A stretch of 64,000 bases of DNA from Ricinus communis (lineage: Eukaryota > Streptophyta > Magnoliopsida > Malpighiales > Euphorbiaceae). This document shows, one piece after another, positions 26,693 through 38,866 of the stretch (positions within the stretch are counted from its first letter, which is position 1; the number at the start of each line of letters is the position of its first letter). Made by a program: the position numbers and the translations under genes. Location of the stretch: contig NC_063263.1 in assembly GCF_019578655.1 (NCBI RefSeq), positions 17,173,001-17,237,000 of the forward strand, given 5' to 3'. The notes beneath the pieces are model-generated. The model was not told where the DNA came from. It saw nothing but the letters and a program-made list of their open reading frames with translations, and ran no database searches.

Positions 26693-29106
26693 GATATTAT
26701 AGCTTTGTTATGTGTTGTAATCTCTACTTAAGATGTTGCACTAGAGTTTTCTACTTCTTTCATTCAATATGTTTATAACTGTTGTGAAAGAAGACGATGG
26801 AAAAGACGGTGGTAATACAAAAAATGGTAGCGGTTGAGTTAGAGTTGGTTTTATTATTTAATTTAAATTAATTTTTAAATTTTATTTTTTAAAAATAAGT
26901 AAAAAGAATAAATACATTAATAAATTGAGTTTATGTTTTAAGTGGTCCTACTGTTTACAAAAAACTTTAAATCTATTAACTGTTGGAGTTATTTGGACTT
27001 TTTGTGGAAAGTAAAGGTGCTATTAAACCAATTTACGAAATGGAGATTTAATTTGTCCTAGTTGATGATTTTTTGGCCTATTCAACAAAAGCACACACAC
27101 GCATATATATTATATAATTATACTTAACACTATTATTTTCTTAATTAAAAATAATTAAAATAAAAAGAACCTCATGATGGTTGACCAACTAAAGACCTGG
27201 AGTTATATTCTTTTCTCATAATTTTTTTGATTTAAATTTATTAATTTCACCATCGGTATTTTGGCTGTTAATAACCATTTTTGTCCATTAATTTCTAAAA
27301 TTAAAAGCTTGTTATAACAAGATTGATTGGTAAAGATATCGACAAGTAAGCTTAGCAGTACATAGTTTGGTTAATTTTCTTGCCTCCATTTCTAATCAAA
27401 AAATGCTCTACTTTAGTTAGACTTTTAGAATTAAATATGTATTTAATAAATTATTAATATTATTTATTAATAAATTTAATTAATAATAAATAATATTATG
27501 ATAAATAAAAATAATAAATATTAAGTACAGAAATAAAATTCTAGTAAAATTAGAGATAAAATACAACAAACATCAGTATCAATAAATCACACCGCAAAAA
27601 AATATTTATAGAACTAACTCATTGATATTAATTTATAGAACTAGCTGAGGTTCAATATAAATAATTATAAATGAGATAGTTCTATAAATAATATAATATT
27701 ATAATAGTAGAATTTTCAATTTTATTTTTTTCCTTAGTATTATTTCTTATGGTAGCTAAAATAAGAAATAAGAAATAAGAAAAAGAATAAATAATTAGTA
27801 ATAATTAATAATAATAAATATATAAAATAGAAAAATTTAAATTACTAAAAAGCTAAAAGAAATTGACAAAAGGAGTAGTAATGTCATAACTGAAGAAAAC
27901 TAAGTACCAATATAGGAGTATATTACAAACCAAATTATGAAAAAGATAGCATATTGACACTATTAGTATAATTGAAATAACTTAAAAAATGATAGCATAA
28001 CATTAATAAATATAAGAATAAAAAAATATAACAGAGAAATGCTAATGTAACAAACGATTCACTCTAAAACATTATAGTAAATCTGAAATTTCGTAAAATC
28101 AATATATCCAATTTAGAAAGAATGGTTAATGTTTATTGGGAATTGCTTGCGGCTTGCCTCTTGACTTGAAAAGGTTAATTATTATCTAACACAGAATATC
28201 AACAATCAAGATAACATAAACTTTCACTCTTAATTTATATTTTACATAGAATATCATCGGCTTGTCTTTTATATTTTATATATTTTCACATTATTTATAT
28301 TAGTTTTCAATATTCATACCAAAAATTATAAGTTAAATAAATAGGATCAAAATGGTCAAAATAAACTAGAACCGACTCAGAATCAGAAGTCAGTCAAGAT
28401 CGGTTTTTCCTAGGCTAGAATTGGAATTATGAGTTCCATTTTCAACTCGTAAAGAAATATATTTTAATTAATTTTTTATTTTCTAACAATTGATTGAATC
28501 AATCTGAAATTGGAATTTTATCATCACAACATCTACTTTTATGGTAGTTATTATATTTATATTTGATATAAACTAATATTAATAGGAAATATATGTTACA
28601 TGTTGTATTAATTATTTAATTTATATTAAAAAAATTAATAATTTTAAGTAAAAATTGAGTAATATAGTTATTATATAAAGTATAATAGATTTAGTGATAA
28701 AATATGAATATAATATTAATTTATAAATAAAATATATATACTTTTTATTGAATTCCGCCCAAAGCACAGATATTAAACTAGTTTTATATATTTGTTAGTT
28801 CAACTCTATTTACAAATTACTTTCTTAAAAAACAAAAATGTAAATTAAGATTTTCAATTAACTGCAAGAATTTAGGCCTAGATAATAGTTATACATTACG
28901 TTTGGAAAAATTAAACGAAGTAAAGTTTTGGCTAGTTTGGATTTGATTTATTTATAATTTAACTGAATTTATTAATTTGTTTTTGACATATTATGAGCCT
29001 AATCAAACGTAAACGATCTTAAGGACTATAAATTAAAATTTAATTATTACCCTATTAGAAAATATTTATTTAAGAAACTATAATATATGCAACAAAATTT
29101 AAATAA
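26693..29106. other. AT-rich intergenic DNA
   Basis: No coding frame, RNA gene or delimited repeat seen. Long A/T tracts dominate (for example 27430-27530 and 28550-28740). Confidence 0.45.
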
Positions 29107-29805
29107 AGGCTTAATTTACTAATCAGCCCCTCAAACTTTAGTTTGAAATTCACATTAGCACCCTAACTTTCACTTTTCCTTATACGAGCCCTCATCTTTT
29201 TCGTGTTTTATTATTCATACACAAAAATTAACAGCATTAATTTTTTTGTCCATGCATTGTTAATTTTTGACATCCTGTAGGAGAGAGACAAGTGTAAACG
29301 GTCATTTGGGGCCACATATGATTAAAATAATATAATAGTTATTGTTTTGGACAAAAAATTAGTGCTTTTTTCTATTACCCACATGGGTGGACTTGATAAA
29401 ATCCAATCTTGTCGTACCAAATCCTAAAAAGACAAGCACTTCTCTAATGAAACACAACATTTTAGAGCAAAATGGAGGGTTTAGTGTAGCAACTCTATTG
29501 TCCTTACATGCCATTAAGGATGAAAGTTACATAGCTAATGAAAAACTTTCCCATGTGGTAAAGATAGAATTAGGTTTTCTCAAGTATGTAACTATTATAT
29601 TAGTTTAATCACATTTGGTCCCAAATGCCTGTTTACACTCATATCTCTCTTTCGGGATGTCAAAAGTAATGAGCATATGTACTAACAAATTGACGTTGTT
29701 AATTTTTATGCCTGAATGATAAAATACGAAAAGATGAGAGCTCATACAAGGAAAAGTGAAGGTTAGGATGCTATGTGCATTTCAGACGATTTATACATTA
29801 AGCCT
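29107..29805. mobile_element. Foldback element with about 230-280-base inverted arms
   Basis: The left arm starts AGGCTTAATTTA and the right arm ends ATTAAGCCT. The arms (about 29107-29380 and 29550-29805) are inverted copies of each other with scattered differences; shared blocks include CACTTTTCCTT and, in one arm, CCTCATCTTTTTCGTGTTTTA. The same seven bases, TAAATAA, stand outside both ends (29100-29106 and 29806-29812), consistent with a target duplication. The 170-base core has no convincing gene. It fits a non-autonomous MULE-like or foldback transposon. Confidence 0.75.
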
Positions 29806-29812
29806 TAAATAA

Positions 29813-30646
29813 ATTTATAACTCCATGCGGGATGTACATTTCTATTCTACTTCCTAAACATGAAATAAACTTAGTACTGTAGTAATAACTATATATATGG
29901 CTTGTACAAAACCAGTATAACAAGCTCATACCTACAAGATATCATTATATCATTTATGGTTCAGCCACTGGCATTCTTGATGGTCAATCAATGACTTCAC
30001 CCAAAATATGTAGATTATAACTGAATGAAAATATTAGTTATTTATCTAAAAAGATGTAGATAATATGGTAAAAGTCTTTTCTAGCTTAATTAAGATATTG
30101 AATTCAAACCTTAGATATACAGTTACATTAAAATTCTTAAGATAGTTCTTTGTTAATTGTAAGAGTCTTACCCGACACGTGAATTTTAATACAATCGCAT
30201 ACTCAAACCTTAACCTCAATATTTGAATTGGTGAGGCAAAAAGGTTGCGGGTAAGTTTTGAATCAATCAAATTCACAAAAATGACCCTTTAGATGAGCTG
30301 AAAGTCAACTAGTGATTTCAAGGTCAACGAATTTAGCCCTTCTATTTTGTGAATGTTTTTCTTGGAATAACTTATAGTGTAGTTTGCTTGATTCATGTCA
30401 GCTTTGTTTAGATGGCTTGTTACGCTTGGCTACTCGAGAAAAGAGGATTTAAGCTGAACCAACCCCCCTTCTCCCAAAGGAAAATATAAAGCCTTAAGCT
30501 ATTCTTCACAAACCCACTAAAAATTTGCATAATTTCTTTAATTGAATTGATCAGCTGAAGGAGGGAGCAACTTGAATGCTGGAGACAAATAGTTGACTTT
30601 GGGGAAAGATGAAACAATGTGAATATAAGCCTATAGGCCAGCCTAA
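29813..30646. other. Intergenic; 3' flank of the receptor-like protein gene
   Basis: No gene seen. The right end should include the 3' UTR of the gene ending at 30647. Confidence 0.4.
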
Positions 30647-33326
30647 CTAGTTGCCTGGCTGTCCCGAATTTGGATGTGAATGATCGGTAATATCTCTAGT
30701 TGTCTCATCCTGGATGTTCATCTGGATCTCATTGATCACAGATTCACCAATTTTCCCCATCATTGACTTGTTCAGTGCTTGTGACGGCAGTCTGCTATTA
30801 GGCCCATCGGCACCACCACCAGCATGTCCTGAAAGTAAAACATGCACACATAAAAATAGTGTTATAAATTCAAATTAATTGTAATGTGTTCGTACTAATC
30901 CATAAAGCAACAACTCAGAGAGAACTTGCGCATGCAGTCAGGATTCAGTTAAAATATTTGATATGTTAAAGGCTTAACGCTGAGCTAAATTCTATAATTG
31001 CTGACCTGCTGATACTGCAGCTATGGCTGCTCTTTTTCTCTTGTTGTGGTGTACAACCAAAACTCCCACAATAATCCAGAAAACTATGAATATTGGGATT
31101 ATGGATCCAAGAATTACTGGAAGCTTGCTTTTCTTCTTGCTACCACTGCTACCTGCCGTCGGGGACCCAGTACCATCGGTGCTAGTTGTCTGACATGACT
31201 TTCCTGAGACACACAAGGCTGGATTTCCTGATACCCTGAAATCCAAGAAGGAAAACATATCAAAATTACTTTCTTGCAGAGAATATACTTTTAACAAAAT
31301 GAAAGGTTAAGGACATGACTTACACTAATTTCAACTTGGTATTTTCTGATAACGATGTAGGTATCGGTCCGCTGAATGCATTATCTGCCAAATTCCTGGA
31401 ATATGGAAATGAAAAGAGCAATTCTTGGTTAGTTCCCGGGACAAACTTATAATAGTATTCGAAAGAAGTACTGTAGTCTTACAATTGTCTGAGGTTCGGC
31501 AAGGCTCCAAGGAAATCAGGAATAGGTCCAGCTATGCTATTATTATGCAAATCTCTGCGATGTCAGAAGACACAAAAAATACATCGCACTGTCAGGAAAA
31601 TGATATCTGAAAATCCTTTGATTCATGTGGAAATGTATTCTTTCACTTACAATATTTCAAGAGCATCCATGGAACTGAAATCTGGAAGTGACCCTGAGAG
31701 ATCATAGCCATTAAGATACCTGAAATCCCAAATACATTATTATTAAAGATCAAATGTTAATTGCAACTTAAACACTTTCTTATATAACAAATGATAGGAA
31801 TTCAAGCGAGCAAGCATACAAAGCTGTTATCCGAGGAATAGCATCATTACTACAATTGACCCAATCCCATGTGTATGGAGATGGAAGGCAAGGATCACCA
31901 ACCCAGTCCTGTAATGTACTGAATGCAGTTTGCAGCTCACCCAATCCATCCACTAGCATAACATATAAAAATCTTATCACTTTATGCAAAATATTCCAAT
32001 AAATAGAAAAAGATTAAAAAAAAAAACTAGTTTACAGAAACTACAGGTTAAGTTGAATACGATACCAACCATCTTTGCTATTAGTTCCATATGTTAGTGG
32101 ACCACTAACATAGAATACTTCCATGGCATTGATAAGAGGAGGAAGCGTAGAATCAGCAGTGGCGACGAGAGAAAAAGATGTTTTCCCAGAAGCAGTCATA
32201 TTACTAATGATCCTCTCATTCACTCCTCCATAGTTCGGGAGAATAGGATCTGAAAAGGGCTTGTTATCTAGATAAATTTGAAAGGATCTTATCTGGGTTG
32301 AATCGAGCTCAGTCACTTCGGAGAAGTACATGTTGATATACACGGGGACTTCTTTAGCTGGAAGACCGGTACCTAAAAGGATCCTGTCAGTTGTGTTTGA
32401 GGTGGTAATAGCATCCTGCAAAACTTCTTGTGGAGGATTATCATCAATCTCAGTGTTAATGATAATCGCATCGCCTTTAACTGTTGCCAATCCGTCACCA
32501 ACTATTGCAGGAAACCAAATCCGATCATAAGTGTCAGATGGATACCTGAAAATAAAAAAAATCATATTACTTGCAGCTGAGAGTGTTAAATTTAAGACAT
32601 TAAGAACATCAATCCAACAGCATGTACAGCAGCAAGTGTAGTTTGCATTACCTGACAGTTTCATTGGCACCATAAGAAACCCTTAATACCGAATGCAAGG
32701 CATAACTTGCATCGACTCCACCATAAGTATTGGATCCCAGGCTCCTAACCTCAAGGGCAGATATAAAAGGAAACTGGTTAGGATGTGTTTGGGCAAGACA
32801 GACACTTAAATAATCCCCCTTAAAAATATAAGCCACTTCATAAGCCACAATTTGGTCAAGTAATGTTTGGACCGTGACCCAGTAGTTGCCATCAAATTGT
32901 AAATCAAAAGTAGGAGGAGAAGATTTCTTGTCATAATTTCCATAGAAGAAACTAGCACGGATCAGAACTTCTCCACCCTTATCAGCTTTGACAGAGTAAC
33001 AATTCTTTTTTCTCGATCTGAACACTCTAAGAGTACTCATTACATGAGATACTCCATTTCTAGATTGCACTACTGCAGACTCTCCATTTAAGAGAGCGTC
33101 ATCCGTCCATACGATCGAGTTCTCGTCGGTGTAAAAATCGGATGCTCCACAATCAATGCTTTCAAAAACTGCACATTATTGTAGAATTTCAAAATGGTTA
33201 GGCAGTAAAACCAAAAGCAGAGACGCAGATAATGAAGAAGAAGAACAGAAATATAAACTCACCATCTGCATATGCTGAAAAGACAAAGAAAGCTAGGAGA
33301 AGTAACGACAAGAGGCCCCTAGACAT
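30647..33326 (-). CDS. Malectin-LRR receptor-like protein without kinase, 604 aa
   Basis: Single-pass plasma-membrane protein; role unknown, probably ligand perception with a partner kinase. Exons: 33326-33263, 33168-32652, 32545-32070, 31952-31820, 31719-31651, 31554-31483, 31395-31324, 31235-31006, 30828-30647. All are GT/AG, phases close, 1815 nt. The signal peptide is MSRGLLSLLLLAFFVFSAYA. A malectin-like domain covers about residues 24-350 (IDCGAS, RASFFYGNYD, INAMEVFYVSG). WVGDPC (about 369-374) is the GDPC motif that links malectin and LRR regions in SYMRK-like receptors. Three LRRs lie on separate exons of 69, 72 and 72 nt (DLHNNSIAGPIPDFLGALPN). Then come a Ser/Lys linker, a transmembrane helix (about 507-530) and a 75-residue cytosolic tail ending HPNSGQPGN. 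Most relatives continue into a kinase; here a stop follows the tail. Confidence 0.92.
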
Positions 33327-33393
33327 GCTTGAGGAGTAACCGAGTGAGAACTAAGAGATGTAGAGTTTGAGGGACACATACAAAGGCTTTGGC

Positions 33394-33404
33394 ATTTTAT
33401 ATAT
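33394..33404 (-). promoter_or_regulatory. TATA box of the 604-aa receptor-like gene
   Basis: On the minus strand CCAATATATAAAATGCC lies about 70 bases upstream of the ATG at 33326, leaving a short leader. Confidence 0.55.
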
Positions 33405-34841
33405 TGGAGTTAGGAGGTTGAAGATGGCAAGGTAGTGGGCCAGTCGACAGTCTATCCTGTAGAGAAATTCATATTCACGTATTGAAGGGTTTGGAGTTCG
33501 AAAGTATGACAACACGTCTAAATAACTTCTTATGTAACTAAAAAATCAGAAAGGATTTTGACTCCTTCCACAAGGTGTTTAACTTAAGATAACCCTTTCA
33601 TTATTCTTAATCCTATTACTGATCCTTCGCAGCATCCTTTCATCTGGAACGGGGTTCACCTAAACCTAGTTGGACTATGCTGGATTTATGATTCTGCTAA
33701 ATATAAAATAAGCATAACTTCACCTTGATCTAGAAACAATACAGTGCAATTAAATGGTTAATGCACAAAATAGTCACTAATAGGAATGTGTAAACCAATG
33801 TTTCCAATACTGAAAAATATGCTATAATTGCAGAAAAATATGTTATTCATATTGCTGCTAAACTTTTAGCAGAAAGATTAAATAGAAATACAGTGGAACG
33901 GAGAAATCTATCATGTATAATAATGATATTAGTTAGTTTGTGTATTATCATTAATCATACATGTTTAGAAATGGATTAACATAAATACAATAATTAATAA
34001 ACTAATTATTATTTTATACAAACAATTGATAAACTATTTCTAAAAATTTCTGGTATATAATATGTAACCGAAGCATAAGCAATCATTCGTACAAGTAGAC
34101 TACTAATCATAATAGGGTTTCTTTCCATGTCATTATGCAAGTAGATATCGTTGACATTGACTTTATAAGGTCATCAGTATCATGGAATCTTACACAGCGG
34201 GAGAATATGAAAGTAGTCAGAATCTGCGGCTAATAACAAGTAGTATTGACTTTTGGATTAGCAAAGTCAGTCAACGAATTAACATTCTCTTTCCAGTTAG
34301 GAATTACAAGATTAATATGTATCCTGTCCACAACCTTCAAGTGTTAGGATACAAATATGTCAATAAGTTACAGCTGCAATTTGTTCAGTAGATTTTGTTA
34401 ATTGAATCTAAGGGCAAGACAAAATGACTGACATTTCTATAAACCGAACCGACACTCATATCATATGTCTTTTAGCGATAGTTATAGAAATTTTTTTATT
34501 CAGTAATAGATGTATGTTTTTATTTATATACTAAATTTATAAATTATTGATATATTCATTAGTTCTATTGAGCATGTGTCAATCATTCAATTTCAAAATA
34601 TAAAATATTTAAATATTTATATTAGCTTTTATTTATTTTAATGTATACATTCGATGTAAGTAAGAATTCTTTATTGTTACAACTCTTATAAAATGTTATA
34701 ATGTTTGTTAGAGGATAAATGCTACCATTTGAAAGGACCACGTCTTTCCCTTTTAGTTAATTAGTAAGAGCATTTTAACAATATTCTTTATATATTTTCC
34801 TACTAAATTATAAATAGTTAAATAATATTTATTCTCTTAGG
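33405..34841. other. Upstream flank and intergenic DNA
   Basis: Promoter side of the receptor-like gene, then AT-rich DNA. No gene is supported; the frame at 34182-34391 has no family features. Confidence 0.4.
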
Positions 34842-36130
34842 TTTGGTCTAGTACACAAGTTGGTTTCTGCATTTTTTATTACATCAAATTCTCCTCGAAA
34901 TTTAATAGAACTAACTACTATTTCCTTCCATATAAATCAAATAATTAAACTGATAATTTAAGATTACGATTTGATCCTTAAATTTATTATTAAGTATCAA
35001 ATTCGTCCAAAATTAATTTTTTTACCAAATTAAAATAAAATCTTATATTTAGCACAAGTTAATTTTAGTGTCTAATTAAAATAATTAATTACTATTTTTC
35101 TTGCTCTAATTTTTTATTTTTAATATAATTTAATTCAAACAAACTAAACATTTTAAAACTACTTATATTTACAATAATATTATTAAATTACTACATAATT
35201 AAATTTTAGTTGTTAAAATAAAATAAACATTTCTGTTTCTAGTTAAAAATATAATTCTATTTTTATTTTTATTATACATTATATCTTCGCCCTGACAACT
35301 TCTTACTTTTTTCTTAGTTGAAAGAGAAGAGCTGGCCAAATGTTGGATAATGCTATGCATCAATGACACGAATAGCTCAGTCAAGACAAAGGGAGAGGGA
35401 CGGGGTTGGTCTACCCGTTCGTGATAGAAGAAGCGCCCCCATCGCGGCGAGTCGGTGGGGGAGAAGTTACTTTCTTACTACCGAGTCTAAATGCAATACA
35501 CATGTAGTCTATGTTATCATAGAAAGGCGGTCTCAAGAAATAGAAATAATCTAGTAAAAAATCTAAACACCAATTATCTTCACAAAAGAAATGTTAAAGT
35601 TGATAAGTTCACTATCAATGGAGAAGATCATAATAATCTTATTTGTTAAAAATTGAGCTTTTTATCAACCATTCAAATGCAATTAATATGAATAAAATTT
35701 TTATTTTTAATATAGTTTAATTTTAGTGTCTAATAAAAATAATAATTTTTAACTATTTATTTTATTTTTAAACTATACAGTAATTTAATAATATTAGATA
35801 AAAAAATATATTTTGTAAGTTTAAATTTTTTTTAGAATTAAATTATGCTAAAAAATAAAAGATATAAATAAGTAAAGAATATTAATTAATTATTTTAATT
35901 AGACACTAAAACTAACTTGTGCTAAAATAAAATTTTACTCTAATTTGATAATAAAATTTATTTTGGACGAGTTTGATACTTGATAATAAGTTCAATGATT
36001 AAATTGTAATCTTAAATACCAGTTTATTCGACTAATATGAAAGGAGATAGTAGTTAGTTTTATTAAACTTCAAGGGAGTTTTGATATAATAAAAAAATGC
36101 AATGACCGACTTGTGTATTGGATGAGAGCT
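34842..36130. mobile_element. Second foldback element, about 1.3 kb, with GC-rich core
   Basis: Left arm (from about 34842 to about 35270) and right arm (about 35650 to 36130) are inverted copies. Paired blocks include TACACAAGTTGGT with the complement of ACCGACTTGTGTA, GTATCAAATTCGTCCAAAATTA with the complement of its partner near 35955-35980, and TTAGTGTCTAATTAAAATAA with the complement of a block near 35890-35915. The exact ends and target duplication are unclear. The core between the arms holds a segment of unlike base composition. The type is a MULE/foldback-like non-autonomous transposon; no transposase is seen. Confidence 0.65.
35325..35555. other. GC-rich island inside the foldback core
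   Basis: This about 230-base stretch (for example GAAGCGCCCCCATCGCGGCG) is far richer in GC than anything nearby. It has an open plus frame of 63 codons that resembles no family I know. The style recalls organelle DNA carried into the nucleus or captured genic sequence. Origin is not established from sequence alone. Confidence 0.4.
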
Positions 36131-37944
36131 CAAGGGGTTAATAGTATTTAACCCAATTATAAATAATTAACTCTTTATTTTAACTTGTCTTAAAATTTGT
36201 GTGTATTCAAACAATAATCTCTATTTTACTCCCTAATTAATCTTATATTAATAAAGTGAAAAAAAAAAAAAGAAATAAGTAAGAAGAGATAATATAACTC
36301 CTAAAAAAAGTAAGAAAGAGAAATAATATAATATATTTAATTTTCTTTTTTAAAGTTAAGGAAAAAGACTGTAGCTTTTAAATTATTTTAGGAAAATATG
36401 ATAAATTATGGAGTCTTTTTAGAAGCTTAATTTTTACATATATTTCCTATAATAGAAAAGGAATATGACTTAAGAGCTTATTAGGGATGCTCTAAGAGCT
36501 TGCAAACCTTAACAAAGTGGCTTTTCTCTTGAAGGTATATAAATAGAGAAACCCTTACCATAGAATAATGATGCAGAGAATTAAGACAACATAAGACAGA
36601 GACTTGAGAACCACCTAAGGCAAAAAGAAACATTTAGGTTGTGATATCAAGAATTCATTTCTAGTGGATGAATTCACGATTAATAACCATGAATTTAAAG
36701 AGTTAATCATCTAACAATAATAAAACAAGTGTTTGATTCTGTAAGAGCAAATGCCTTTAGATTTGCACTTAATAGTCACTGAACAATAACAAAAGTCAAT
36801 AAACCCTAGACGCCCTCTTCTTTTTTCTTCTCTTTGCTTCGCCGCCCACTGCTATTTGTCTCAAGGGCTTTTGGCTATTGTTGGCCAAAAACCACTCCTT
36901 CAACCTTCTGTCCTCTATCTTCTGTTTTAGTTTTAATAGTTTTCTAGGTTTTAGGTTATTTTCTCCAGGGCTTTAAGAATTTCTTTCTTGATTTACGGGA
37001 TTTTTTTGTCACATATGTGTTGCATAGAAAAGTTTTCAAATGATAAAAGTGAAAGAATTTTTATAGTTGCATGGATCTATGAAGACTAATCGGTGTGGCA
37101 GTCAAGACAATAGATCATCTTGGGTTCTTCTTAGATGGATCGTCACAAATCTATTTTTTTCACGGTCTTCAGTTAGACATCTTAAAACATGATTTTGGAA
37201 TGCTAAAATATGAAATGATATTTGTCCCATTATTTGAAGTTTTCCTCCTCCCCTAGTTACTCAGACAATCTTTTCCTACACTTATCTTGAGGCCATTATA
37301 GATTAATTGAAGTTCGATTCATGAGTTTAGTTTATTGATGTTGGTCCTTTTCTTATTGGAATTTTCTGGTTATTATTGGCTCTTCCTGTCATTGGATTAT
37401 AGTTGCCTTAATTTCTTAGAATTTCTTGCAATGGGCTTTTTAATTGGATTTATATCTTTAGTTAGGTTGGGCTATGAATTTGAACTTATACATTTATCAC
37501 TTTGGAAAGTTTTTATAAATTTATGGTGTAGTTGTTTTCTGATGTTTTTCAATTATTTTACTAAAAAATAAAAAATAAAATAAAATATCAATCAAAACTG
37601 TAATTTAAAAAAATGTTAAAAATTTATATTTTTTGATATTTTAACACATTAAAAATAATAAAAATAATACCGTGAACTCGATAAAAAAATATAAATATAA
37701 ATATAAATATAAATATTTCTGATATTTTTCCTATTGTTTTCTATCTTTTGTATCCTTTGTGTAGATAAAGGTTTTAAAGTAATAAAACACTATGTTAAAA
37801 ATAATATTAAATTTTGAATAGTCTAATAATTAATTTGGTAAAAGACTTTTTAAATAAATAAAGTCTATCACCTTATCTATAAACACAATAAACGAAAATG
37901 ATTACAACAATTAATAATATTATATCACATAAGATTAATTAACT
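36131..37944. other. Intergenic DNA
   Basis: No gene supported. A TATA-like GGTATATAAATAGAG at about 36535 followed by CA-rich sequence could be an LTR or promoter relic. A frame at 37335-37571 is hydrophobic but lacks family features. Confidence 0.35.

Positions 37945-37949
<5 letters not shown>

Positions 37950-38006
<57 letters not shown>
37950..38006. repeat. TA microsatellite
   Basis: Uninterrupted TA dinucleotides for roughly 55 bases. Length is likely polymorphic. Confidence 0.9.
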
Positions 38007-38008
<2 letters not shown>

Positions 38009-38866
38009 ATAGAATTAATACTCCAGAGTGATATTACATCTATTTACTGTGATTTATTTTTATTAGATATTGTATATAGAAAATTTAATAGATTGGGTAT
38101 ATCCAAAGAAATTTCTAATATAATAATCTAATAGTTGATTGTAATGTACTTAAAATAGAGTAAAATTTCCATCCCGGAATATATAAATGCAAATCTTCTG
38201 TAAGTCTCATTTCAAAAATTTCCGAAATATATACATGAAATATATAAAATATTAAAAACTGAATCTTTACAAATATATATAATTAGGTTTTCAATATGTT
38301 TATATTATTCAATCGCATTAATAGAGCTCTTTCAATATACAATTAGACGATTTGCATGCTTCACTTAGCTATATAAAATTAAAATTAATTTTTTTATTTT
38401 TATATGAATATAAATGCAAGAACATCAACAAGAAGATTCGTATTACTGATTTTCCAGACCTACTAGATTCATGAGTACCTTTATAAAGAAAAAATCAAAT
38501 ATTATCAACTTCACAAAAGGAAATCAAATACTCCATGGCCTCCGCAAAATGGATCAAATACCCTATAAAAATAATTTAAAAAACCTAATAATAATTTTTA
38601 AAAAAAAGAAACAAGTGTTAAAAATCTATATTTATTGAATTAAATGGAATGATGTAAAATAGAAAGAATAAGGAGTAAAAAATAAAATGCTTTCTTATAT
38701 GGTATCTAATATGAGGAATATCTTTAAAAAAATTCCTATCTTCGATGCCATAACACTAACCCTAACTAAAAAAACCATATGTTGATAGTAAAACTAAAAA
38801 TATAAGAAGAAAAACAAATATGAATTAAAATAATGGAACCAAATTATTACTAAGTATGAAAATAAC

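Noticed and set aside
35363..35554. Open frame in the GC-rich island considered as a gene
   Set aside because: No family resemblance; the Arg-rich translation is what GC-rich non-coding DNA gives by chance.
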